Shown in pieces: positions 1 to 6,116 of a stretch of DNA of 23,899 nt; position 1 is the first letter of the stretch; every line of letters begins with the position of its first letter. The stretch is from Anaerolineales bacterium (GTDB taxonomy: Bacteria; Chloroflexota; Anaerolineae; Promineifilales; Promineifilaceae). Location: NCBI GenBank assembly GCA_020432595.1, contig JAGQGA010000009.1, positions 3,553 through 27,451 on the forward strand, written 5' to 3'. A model generated the notes under the pieces. It was not told the DNA's origin. It ran no database searches and saw only the letters and a program-made list of their open reading frames with translations. The translations under genes and the position numbers were made by a program.

Positions 1-362
1 CCAATAATGCTGAGCCAATTCCCCCATTGGCTGGGAGGTGTATAGGTAACAACTGGCTGCCCGTCCACATAATCGGCCTCTGTAACGCCATAAGTGCGTA
101 AAATCTCTTCGATGGAGCTAACTCCACTTACAAGGGTCTGGGTAGAGGCACGATTGGGATTAACATATGTAGCAAGGACTTCTCGTCCATCGCCAGAAAC
201 CTGAAGCTCCCGCACCTCATTTTGCCGTATTTCCTGCGCTAATTGACTAATAGAAATGCTTTGTATGGTCGGTGTTGCTAGATTGTAATTCCAAAGAATA
301 GCAATAACGGCAAAACCTATTAAGATGTATACAAACCATCGCGTTATTCTAGTTGAATTCAC
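1..362 (-). CDS. ftsH: ATP-dependent zinc metalloprotease FtsH, N-terminal part (cut by window edge)
   Basis: Only the first ~120 residues are in the window; the gene runs leftward off the edge, so the AAA and HExxH protease parts are not visible. The start is a GTG at 362 with GGAGG (369-373) six bases upstream. Residues ~8-25 form a hydrophobic segment (WFVYILIGFAVIAILW), followed by a periplasmic-type domain containing ISISQLAQEIRQNEVREL and then GDGREVLATY, the pattern of the FtsH extracellular domain. The visible part ends with a Trp-rich stretch (PPSQWGNWLSII) just where FtsH enters its second membrane helix. FtsH is a hexameric membrane protease that degrades misfolded membrane proteins and short-lived regulators. 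The call rests on the N-terminal architecture alone; another membrane protein with this fold is possible. Confidence 0.72.
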   Translation of the reverse strand, partial: MNSTRITRWFVYILIGFAVIAILWNYNLATPTIQSISISQLAQEIRQNEVRELQVSGDGREVLATYVNPNRASTQTLVSGVSSIEEILRTYGVTEADYVDGQPVVTYTPPSQWGNWLSII

Positions 363-396
363 TAGCTGCCTCCGCTTTGTTACTGTTGCAAATTTG

Positions 397-425
397 AGTA
401 TAACAGAAAGCGAGGTGCATGGCGA
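397..425 (-). promoter_or_regulatory. Candidate sigma70-type promoter of ftsH
   Basis: Reading leftward, a -35-like TCGCCA (425-420) is followed after 17 bases by a good -10, TATACT (402-397). The GGAGG ribosome site and GTG start of ftsH follow about 25-35 bases later. The -10 is strong and the -35 matches 4 of 6 consensus bases. Confidence 0.45.
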
Positions 426-489
426 GAGTCGCCGTTAAGCGAATGGGGCAATTTTGCCAAATTACCTGAAAAAACGCTGTAAAAAGGGG

Positions 490-517
490 TTGTGCTAATT
501 TTTGTTTGTGTTATGAT
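490..517 (+). promoter_or_regulatory. Candidate promoter of the rpsF-ssb-rpsR cluster
   Basis: TTGTGC (490-495), a 16-base spacer and TATGAT (512-517) make a plausible sigma70 promoter about 120 bases upstream of rpsF. The intervening leader contains an imperfect hairpin (533-541 CAGCAGCAT pairing with 555-564, one bulge) and a small CTTGA/TCAAG stem (574-578/585-589). A leader of this length fits autoregulation of rpsF by the S6:S18 complex, known in many bacteria, but I could not match the conserved S6:S18 RNA motif by eye. Confidence 0.4.
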
Positions 518-635
518 TATGTGCTCGTTGCACAGCAGCATAAATAGAATAGAAATGCTCGCTGTTTTCCGCTCTTGACAAGGATCAAGGGCTAAAGCTC
601 GCTCGAGTTAAACCATGGAAAGGAGGTGTTGCAAC

Positions 636-929
636 ATGCGCGAGTACGAAGTCACAGTAATTTTGCAATCTAAGCTTGAGGAACCTCAACGCAATCAGCT
701 TATTGAAACAGTAAGTGAATTGTTGGTTCCGGGTGCTGGTGAAGATCAAAAGCCAACGGTTGATGTTTGGGGGCGGCGTAAGCTGGCTTATCCCATCCGC
801 AAGCAATCAGAAGGTTTTTATGTCTTATACCACGCTTCAATGGATCCGGCACGTGTTGATGAAATAGAACGCAGTATGCAATATAACGAAGATATTCTAC
901 GTTATCTTGTTGTACGTAAGCCAGAGTAG
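636..929 (+). CDS. rpsF: Small ribosomal subunit protein bS6
   Basis: This 97-residue protein is the full bS6 length. It shows the family hallmarks MREYEVTVIL at the start, then VDVWGRRKLAYPIRKQSEG (the Asp-x-Trp-Gly-Arg-Arg-x-Leu-Ala-Tyr-Pro-Ile core) and a C-terminal NEDILRYLVVRK strand. bS6 binds bS18 and 16S rRNA on the small-subunit platform. An ATG at 615 is in frame, but I chose 636 because AGGAGGTG (621-628) sits seven bases before it and translation from 636 gives the canonical N terminus. It is the first gene of rpsF-ssb-rpsR, an order conserved in most bacteria, and ssb follows after 21 bases. Confidence 0.97.
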   Translation: MREYEVTVILQSKLEEPQRNQLIETVSELLVPGAGEDQKPTVDVWGRRKLAYPIRKQSEGFYVLYHASMDPARVDEIERSMQYNEDILRYLVVRKPE

Positions 930-950
930 TTTGAAGACGGGGGTAGTCCT

Positions 951-1295
951 GTGAATAAAGGCCTGAACAAAGTTATGGTAATAGGTTGGCTGGACTCTGA
1001 CCCCGAAATCCGCTACACGCCTAGTGGTCGGCCAGTTGCATCTTTTAGTGTTGCAACATCCCGTTCCTGGACTTCTTCGGAAGGTGAACAACATGAGGAA
1101 ACGGAATGGTTCAATGTTGTAGCCTGGGGAAGCCTTGCCGAAATTTGCGGCAAGTATTTGGCGAAAGACCATCAGGTATATATTGAAGGGCGTTTACAAA
1201 CGCGTGGATGGGAAGACAGTGCTGGGCGCAAACATTTTCGTACAGAGGTAGTTGTGCACGATATGATTCCGTTGAATGACGAGCAACTGTCGTAA
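951..1295 (+). CDS. ssb: Single-stranded DNA-binding protein, short form without acidic tip
   Basis: The 114-residue protein is an OB-fold SSB: LNKVMVIGWLDSDPEIRYT, then PVASFSVATSRSW, EETEWFNVVAWGSLAEICGKYL and YIEGRLQTRGWEDSAGRKHF follow the order of strands in bacterial SSBs. It binds single-stranded DNA in replication and repair. Its position between rpsF and rpsR is the classic one. The start is GTG at 951 with a G-rich stretch (938-942) before it. The protein stops right after the OB fold (ends NDEQLS); the usual flexible Gly/Gln-rich linker and the DDIPF-type acidic tip that recruits partner proteins are absent. Either the genome has a second, full-length SSB or tip-dependent recruitment differs in this lineage. 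Confidence 0.93.
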   Translation: MNKGLNKVMVIGWLDSDPEIRYTPSGRPVASFSVATSRSWTSSEGEQHEETEWFNVVAWGSLAEICGKYLAKDHQVYIEGRLQTRGWEDSAGRKHFRTEVVVHDMIPLNDEQLS

Positions 1296-1428
1296 GAACA
1301 CGTAGCAGGTTTTGGCTTAGGTATTGGCTGACTTTTTGAGCAGTTCCCAAAAGAGTGCAAGTGAGATCCGAGCCAGTCCCGGTTTTACAAATAAAGATAG
1401 TTAAGATAAGTCTCGCAGAAAGCAGGAT

Positions 1429-1447
1429 AATAGCTGTTTTGGCTATT
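1429..1447 (+). promoter_or_regulatory. Hairpin just upstream of the rpsR ribosome site
   Basis: AATAGC (1429-1434) pairs with GCTATT (1442-1447); the stem extends to AGGA/TCCT with a two-base bulge. It sits directly before GGGGAGG and the rpsR start, inside an unusually long 175-base ssb-rpsR gap with no ORF. It might tune translation of rpsR or mark a processing site; this is inference from position only. Confidence 0.3.
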
Positions 1448-1470
1448 CCTGTTTGCGGGGAGGTTTTGTT

Positions 1471-1707
1471 ATGATGCAGCAAAATCGCGCAAGAGGACGG
1501 AAACGTCGTAGAAGCTGTCAATTTTGTGTTGATAATGTGAAAGAAGTTGACTACAAGGATGCAGATGCCTTGTTTCGTTATGTGAATGAATACGGCCGTT
1601 TAAAGCCACGGCGGCAAACAGGTGCTTGTGCCAAACATCAGCGGGCAATTGCCATTGCTGTGAAACGGGCACGCCACATTGCTTTGTTGCCATTTGTTGC
1701 TGACTAA
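1471..1707 (+). CDS. rpsR: Small ribosomal subunit protein bS18 (cysteine-containing type)
   Basis: The 78-residue protein matches bS18 end to end: a basic N terminus (RARGRKRRR), [19 protein letters not shown], then [19 protein letters not shown] and [12 protein letters not shown]. bS18 forms a heterodimer with bS6 on the 30S platform. CQFC near residue 19 plus CAKH downstream give the metal-binding (C+) arrangement rather than the Cys-free form. The start at 1471 follows GGGGAGG (1457-1463) by seven bases; a TTG six codons upstream overlaps that site and is unlikely. The foldase gene starts 11 bases downstream, so the two are probably cotranscribed. Confidence 0.97.
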   Translation: MMQQNRARGRKRRRSCQFCVDNVKEVDYKDADALFRYVNEYGRLKPRRQTGACAKHQRAIAIAVKRARHIALLPFVAD

Positions 1708-1718
1708 GGTTAATTCCT

Positions 1719-3068
1719 ATGGCCAAAAAGAAAGAGCAGACCCCTGATGAGGTGGCCCAACGCCAATCCAGGAAAGAAATTCTGCTGGCGCGTAAACAAG
1801 AGCAGCAAATGCGGCGTATTCGCCTTGGGGCGTATATTGTTGGTGGTTTGTTACTTCTTGTGTTGCTTGTTGGCTTGGTCAATGAGTTCCTGATTGTGCC
1901 AAACCGGGCGGTAGCTGTTGTCAATGGCGAGGAAATCTCGCTAAGCCAATGGCGCGACCGGGTGACGTATGAGCGGGCGCAGCGTATTGTGTTTTTGGAA
2001 AACCAGTATGAGGCGTTTGATGGGAATGTAGGCATTATTCAGCAATTTGCAGGGCAATCAATCAATGATTTGTTGGACAGCGAAGGGTTAGGCCAGGCTG
2101 TTCTTAACCAGATGGTTGATGAGGTAGTAATTCGACAGGCAGCGCAGGAACGGGGAATTTCTGTTAGTGAAGCGGATATTGATACGTACATTGGTGAAAG
2201 TTTTAACTACTTCAATGGTGAATCGCCAACGCCGTTTCCAACGGCAACGGCAACGATCATGCCCACGCCTTCGCTAACGCCCATCCCAACGGCCGTTATT
2301 ACTGAGGTCGTTCCCACCAACACCCCGTTCCCAACGGCTACCATAGGACCAACGGCCACACCACGGCCAACAGCTACACCTGTTTCAGAAGAAGCATTCC
2401 AAACAGATTTAAACGATCTGGTTAGCAGCCTGACGGCGTTGGGTGCCAAAGAGCCAGTGTACCGCAGCGTGGTAGCGGCTCAGCTTTACCGTGAACAATT
2501 GGCCGATGCTCTGGCCGAAGAGCAATCTCTCCCTCAGGAAGCAGAACAGGTCAACCTGTTCCAAATCTCGACAACTGTTGAGGCGGATGCCCAAGAGTTG
2601 CTGGCAATGGTTGAAGCTGAGGGATACCTCACCGTTTGGAACACGCTTCGCAGCGGCGAAGCGGACATTCAGGCAAGTGCTTCGGAAATTCTGGGGCGTT
2701 TGCAGGAAGATTTGGCGCAAGAGCTGGATGACAATATTGCTCAAGAAGCGTTTTCCCTACCGTTAGACACACCAAGTGGGGTGTTAGAACGGGATATGGG
2801 TGATAAGACAAAGACATATTACATCATCCAGGTGAGCGGGCGTGAGGTAAAGCCTCTGTCTGACAGCCGTTTCCAAAGCAATAAGCTGCAAGCCCTGTCA
2901 AACTTTATTGATACACAGCTAACAGGTGACCTGGAGCTAACGGATGTGGCTGCGGGTCGGGCACCATCAGTACCGGTGATTGACCAAAAGTTCCTGGCCG
3001 CGCCAACGCCTCCCCCGGCCGATCCGTCTACGCTGACGATCCCGGATACAGGTGATGGCGGCAATTAG
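1719..3068 (+). CDS. Membrane-anchored SurA/PpiC-like peptidyl-prolyl isomerase or foldase
   Basis: A 449-residue protein with a basic cytoplasmic start, one membrane helix at about residues 36-58 (IRLGAYIVGGLLLLVLLVGL), then AVAVVNGEEISLSQWRDRV, the start typical of SurA N-terminal chaperone domains, and a further helical part (VLNQMVDEVVIRQAAQERG) that is classic for SurA/PrsA proteins. Residues ~168-225 are a Pro/Thr-rich linker (TPFPTATATIMPTPSLTP and similar). The C-terminal half resembles a PpiC parvulin region (VNLFQISTTVEADAQELLAM and, late, YYIIQVSGREVKPLSDS). It probably helps fold exported proteins at the outer face of the membrane. It occupies the place where rplI often follows rpsR. 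Parvulin activity is uncertain because the rotamase core looks poorly conserved. Confidence 0.75.
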   Translation: MAKKKEQTPDEVAQRQSRKEILLARKQEQQMRRIRLGAYIVGGLLLLVLLVGLVNEFLIVPNRAVAVVNGEEISLSQWRDRVTYERAQRIVFLENQYEAFDGNVGIIQQFAGQSINDLLDSEGLGQAVLNQMVDEVVIRQAAQERGISVSEADIDTYIGESFNYFNGESPTPFPTATATIMPTPSLTPIPTAVITEVVPTNTPFPTATIGPTATPRPTATPVSEEAFQTDLNDLVSSLTALGAKEPVYRSVVAAQLYREQLADALAEEQSLPQEAEQVNLFQISTTVEADAQELLAMVEAEGYLTVWNTLRSGEADIQASASEILGRLQEDLAQELDDNIAQEAFSLPLDTPSGVLERDMGDKTKTYYIIQVSGREVKPLSDSRFQSNKLQALSNFIDTQLTGDLELTDVAAGRAPSVPVIDQKFLAAPTPPPADPSTLTIPDTGDGGN

Positions 3069-3095
3069 CAACTTAACGATGAGATAGCTGTAATT

Positions 3096-3138
3096 AGTGG
3101 CTGGTGTTTTTACCAACCACTAGCTACTACCAGCCACT
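3096..3138. repeat. Inverted repeat of the 'agtggctggt' family
   Basis: AGTGGCTGGT (3096-3105) is the exact reverse complement of ACCAGCCACT (3129-3138). Related words recur in hairpins after two other genes (3917-3971 and 23200-23238). It lies between the foldase stop and the terminator. Confidence 0.7.
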
Positions 3139-3149
3139 GATGTTATGAG

Positions 3150-3181
3150 GAGGTCAAGTCAGCATGATTTGGCCTCTTTTT
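3150..3181 (+). terminator. Rho-independent terminator of the rpsF-foldase unit
   Basis: GAGGTCAA (3150-3157) pairs with TTGGCCTC (3169-3176) with a single G-T wobble, and five T residues follow at once (3177-3181). It ends four bases before the start of the next gene, so transcription of that gene either reads through or begins within this stretch. Confidence 0.75.
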
Positions 3182-3185
3182 GTTT

Positions 3186-3935
3186 ATGGATGAGTTAACC
3201 TGGTTAGAGGGAGTTATATCGGTGGAGGCGGCGATTCGGTCGGGTAATCGGCCGATTGAGGGGGTTTATTTACGGCGGGGAAAATGGCAGCGGGAGGTGC
3301 AGCAATTACGCCAAACGGCCGTTTCCGCCAACATTCCCGTCCACACAATAGATGACACCTTTATTGCCGAGCGCGTAACTGGGCAAAGCCACGGCGGCGT
3401 ACTGGCGCAGGTCGGGGCACGCCGCTTTTTGTCGCTTGAGGCACTTATCGCCCACGAACCAGCACCCGTCGTAGTGATGCTTGACGGCATTGAAGACCCA
3501 TTTAACTTTGGGCAGGCAGTGCGTACGCTGTATGCAGCGGGAATAAATGGGGTGGTTGTGCGCCCCCGCAACTGGCTATCGGCGGCGGGTGTGGTGGCAC
3601 GAGCTTCGGCGGGTGCTTCGGAATGGATGCCAATGGCGGTGGCAGAAACGGCCGTTTCTGCCGCCACCTACTACAAAACCCACGGCCTCACCATCGCCTG
3701 TTTAGCCCAAGAAAGAGCCGTCTCCCTGTTTAAAACCGATCTCAACCGGCCGCTTTTTTTGCTCATCGGCGGCGAAAAACGAGGCATCACCCGCTCCTTT
3801 CTCAGCCAAACCGACCTGCGGCTGCAAATCCCCTATGGCCGCCCCTACCCGCAATCACTCGGCACCGTCGCCTCCGCCGCCGTGCTGGGGTTTGAACTGA
3901 TGCGGCAAAGAATGGGGTTGGTAGCTGGTGGCTAG
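3186..3935 (+). CDS. SpoU/TrmH-family RNA 2'-O-ribose methyltransferase
   Basis: The 249-residue protein has an N-terminal substrate-binding part (WLEGVISVEAAIRSGNRPIE) and a SPOUT catalytic domain with all three SpoU motifs: LDGIEDPFNFGQAVRT (motif 1 with the conserved Asn and Arg), LLIGGEKRGITRS (motif 2) and IPYGRPYPQSLGTVASAAVL (motif 3). Enzymes of this family methylate the 2'-OH of a ribose in rRNA or tRNA with S-adenosylmethionine, as dimers with a knotted cofactor site. Motif 3 reads SLGTVAS where RlmB/TrmH enzymes usually have SLNVSVA, so the target cannot be assigned. I chose the ATG at 3186; it has no Shine-Dalgarno and lies directly behind the T-run of the upstream terminator. Two AACGGCCGTT copies are inside the gene. 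Confidence 0.88.
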   Translation: MDELTWLEGVISVEAAIRSGNRPIEGVYLRRGKWQREVQQLRQTAVSANIPVHTIDDTFIAERVTGQSHGGVLAQVGARRFLSLEALIAHEPAPVVVMLDGIEDPFNFGQAVRTLYAAGINGVVVRPRNWLSAAGVVARASAGASEWMPMAVAETAVSAATYYKTHGLTIACLAQERAVSLFKTDLNRPLFLLIGGEKRGITRSFLSQTDLRLQIPYGRPYPQSLGTVASAAVLGFELMRQRMGLVAGG

Positions 3936-3971
3936 TGGCTGGTTATGTACCAACTACCAGCCGCTACCAAC
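3917..3971. repeat. Compound hairpin between convergent genes (possible bidirectional terminator)
   Basis: The outer arms GTTGGTAGC (3917-3925) and GCTACCAAC (3963-3971) and inner arms GGCTGGT (3937-3943) and ACCAGCCACT-like ACCAGCC (3956-3962) are perfectly complementary, with an 11-base extra segment on the left side. The element overlaps the 3' end of the methyltransferase gene, supplying its TAG stop, and ends three bases from the lipoprotein stop. It belongs to the same word family as 3096-3138. Confidence 0.7.
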
Positions 3972-3973
3972 AA

Positions 3974-5230
3974 TTAATCACCACACGGAACCTGCTCAAA
4001 CATATCCTTGGACACACGCGCCCCGGTGCCATCTTCCACCTGGAATGACACGGGGTTGCCACGGCAGGCTCGCCAACGGTATTCAAATACTGACCCATCT
4101 TGTCGCAAACTCCCGTCTCGATAGTAGACATAATCACCGTCGCCGCCGCGTGCCGTAATGGTGACAGTAGCAATTGCTTCGTCCTTATTGTTGGGGTCAA
4201 TACGCCAAACAATGTTGACATCAAAATCAAGCGGCCCAGCATTTTCTGGCTTGAGTTTGAGGCTGGCAAGAATGGCATCATATTCGGCACGATAATAAAC
4301 AAAGGGGTCGTCGGTGGGCAGCGCGGGGGGCGTTATGGCTCGCACCTCGATCACGCGGTCTTCATGGGCAATGTAGGTTACGACACTATAAGGCAAGTCA
4401 ACAATGCCAACGCTGCTTTCGGGAGTCGCATCGCCAGGTTTGGGGCGATTATCTTCGGTTTGCTGAATGGCGGGATTGCCATCTACCGTCAAGCTACGCA
4501 CGTTGTCGGGGGTGTCAAAGCGTTCGCTCCAATCGGTTAACGGCCGTTCATCCGGGTTCGGATGCACGCTAATCGTCAGCCAAAAGCCACCCAGTGGCAA
4601 CTCCTGCGGGCTGCGAGCGTTAACCGTGGCAAAATACTGCTCGCTGTCAGGCGCACCAAAGTTGGGCAAATCCAGCAGCGATTTTGAGTATGCCAGCGCA
4701 TAACGCTGCGCGTCGTTTTGGTACTCTTCCCGCTCCGTTTCCAAAATGGGCGGGTCAGGCAGTGCCGGCAGCCCATTCACGCTACCCACGCTGCTGTTTA
4801 AGCTAACCAGCTCGCCAAAAACCCAGCCGCGCCCATTAACGCCGCCGGGGTGTTCAATGGCCCACCATTTGCCGTCCATGCTTTGCCCTACAATAGTTGC
4901 CTGGCGGCCAGCCGGAAACTGCTCAATGACATCGTAGCGGGTGCTGGGGCCTTGACGCACGTTTACAGCATCGAGCGTGGACAGGGTAAGGCGCGGCGCG
5001 GGCAACGTTGCCGTGGGCGCAACGGTGGGCTGCTGGTTGGGGTCAATGGGAATGGGGGTACCAGAAACGGCCGTTGTGCCATTCTCGCCTCCTCCTTGCT
5101 CCGCCACCCCGCCCACAATCGTAGGCGGAGGCCCAATCTCCGGCTGTGTCTCAAACTGACTAGCAAAATTACAAGCCAAAAGTGCAAAAATTAGAAACAA
5201 AATTGAAGCAAAAAATGATCTAGTTTTCAT
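3974..5230 (-). CDS. SH3b-domain lipoprotein, secreted
   Basis: The 418-residue protein starts with a lipoprotein signal peptide, MKTRSFFASILFLIFALLAC, with the lipobox LLAC placing the lipidated Cys at residue 20. A Pro/Thr/Gly-rich tether follows to about residue 78. Residues ~80-145 are a bacterial SH3 domain (SH3b): LDAVNVRQGPSTRYDVIEQF, then WWAIEHPGGVNGRGWVFGEL. SH3b domains commonly bind cell-wall or surface polymers. The remaining ~270 residues are not recognised; they contain several beta-rich stretches and end FEQVPCGD. It is convergent with the RNA methyltransferase gene and divergent from the response regulator. No strong Shine-Dalgarno precedes the ATG. Two AACGGCCGTT copies lie in the gene (4539, 5066). 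Confidence 0.82.
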   Translation of the reverse strand: MKTRSFFASILFLIFALLACNFASQFETQPEIGPPPTIVGGVAEQGGGENGTTAVSGTPIPIDPNQQPTVAPTATLPAPRLTLSTLDAVNVRQGPSTRYDVIEQFPAGRQATIVGQSMDGKWWAIEHPGGVNGRGWVFGELVSLNSSVGSVNGLPALPDPPILETEREEYQNDAQRYALAYSKSLLDLPNFGAPDSEQYFATVNARSPQELPLGGFWLTISVHPNPDERPLTDWSERFDTPDNVRSLTVDGNPAIQQTEDNRPKPGDATPESSVGIVDLPYSVVTYIAHEDRVIEVRAITPPALPTDDPFVYYRAEYDAILASLKLKPENAGPLDFDVNIVWRIDPNNKDEAIATVTITARGGDGDYVYYRDGSLRQDGSVFEYRWRACRGNPVSFQVEDGTGARVSKDMFEQVPCGD

Positions 5231-5571
5231 CGTTGTGTAACCATACCCCCTTGCCTGACTGCTGGCAAGATGGCATTGCCTTGATTAGCTCATTATTAAC
5301 CATCCAACCCATCATTGATGCACTGTTTGCCACTGATTTTCTGATGCTTTCCCTTTCCACCTATTTTTGAACCATCAACTGTTACCTGTTTATCATTTGA
5401 ACAGTACCCCATGTAATGCGATTTGAAAGGAATAACCCGTATAGTACTACTGTCCTGATTTGTTTTAAAGAGAGAAGGAATCACCCCGCACAATCAGGAC
5501 AGATTCCTCTGTCGAAATGGCTGATTGGCAGCGTGAGCAAACAAGCAAGCCGTTTCTTAAGTGATGTACTC
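5231..5571. other. 341-base divergent intergenic region with a perfect 11-base inverted repeat
   Basis: No convincing gene is seen between the lipoprotein start and the response-regulator start. A -10-like TATAGT lies at 5440-5445, followed by an exact inverted repeat CTGTCCTGATT (5450-5460) and AATCAGGACAG (5492-5502). A purine-rich Shine-Dalgarno-like AGAAGGA (5473-5479) sits in the loop but no start codon follows at a useful distance. The rightward reading frame is open from 5416, so the regulator could begin further upstream than annotated. Confidence 0.5.
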
Positions 5572-5982
5572 ATGCAAAGAAATGTCTCCGGAACTGTATT
5601 GTTAGTTGAAGATGACCCCATGACGCGCAACATTTTCAGCTTGATTTTGACCCGCACGGGTTTAGACATCATCGAAGCGGTAGACGGGATTGATGCTCTG
5701 GAAAAGGTTGCGCTTCACACGCCTGATGTCGTGATGTTGGATGTCACGATGCCCCGAATGGATGGCTTTCAGGTTTGCGAGGCACTACGCAACGAACCCA
5801 GCACCGCCCATTTACCCATTGTCTTTGTCACCACCCATATGGACGAAAAATCAATGGAGCGCGGTGCCTCATTTGGTAACACGCACTACCTGATTAAGCC
5901 CATTGCCTTTCGGGATTTGTTGACAGTCCTCAACGATTTGGTTTTGCAGCAAACTGCGCCGTGCGTTCCGTCTGTCAATTAG
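5572..5982 (+). CDS. Single-domain response regulator (CheY-like receiver)
   Basis: The 136-residue protein is a complete receiver domain and nothing else. The acidic pair is Glu13-Asp14-Asp15 (LLVEDDP), the phosphorylated Asp57 sits in MLDVTMPRMDG, the conserved Thr87 in FVTTH, and Lys109 in LIKP. It should be phosphorylated by a histidine kinase, but none is encoded nearby, so the partner is elsewhere. With no DNA-binding output domain it probably acts by protein contact. I use the ATG at 5572, which gives a normal receiver N terminus; no clear Shine-Dalgarno is present and the frame stays open back to 5416, so an N-terminal extension cannot be excluded. Confidence 0.88.
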   Translation: MQRNVSGTVLLVEDDPMTRNIFSLILTRTGLDIIEAVDGIDALEKVALHTPDVVMLDVTMPRMDGFQVCEALRNEPSTAHLPIVFVTTHMDEKSMERGASFGNTHYLIKPIAFRDLLTVLNDLVLQQTAPCVPSVN

Positions 5983-6026
5983 AACCTCTAAATCTCACCG
6001 CCTCAAAAAATCCAGGCTAACTGGCT

Positions 6027-6049
6027 CACCCACCTTTCACGTGTGGGTG
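6027..6049 (+). terminator. Hairpin after the response regulator
   Basis: CACCCAC (6027-6033) pairs with GTGGGTG (6043-6049) about 45 bases after the regulator stop. No T-run follows, so this is only a weak terminator candidate. Confidence 0.3.
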
Positions 6050-6116
6050 GGTTGGACGTGGCTTCAAAAGCACGCTATGATACAACCTACCATGATATGT
6101 TGGTCAAAGAGGTTGT

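Noticed and set aside
2220..2395. Tandem repeat array in the foldase gene
   Set aside because: The Pro/Thr codons recur irregularly (ACGGC, CCAAC words) as expected for a low-complexity linker; there is no fixed unit length.
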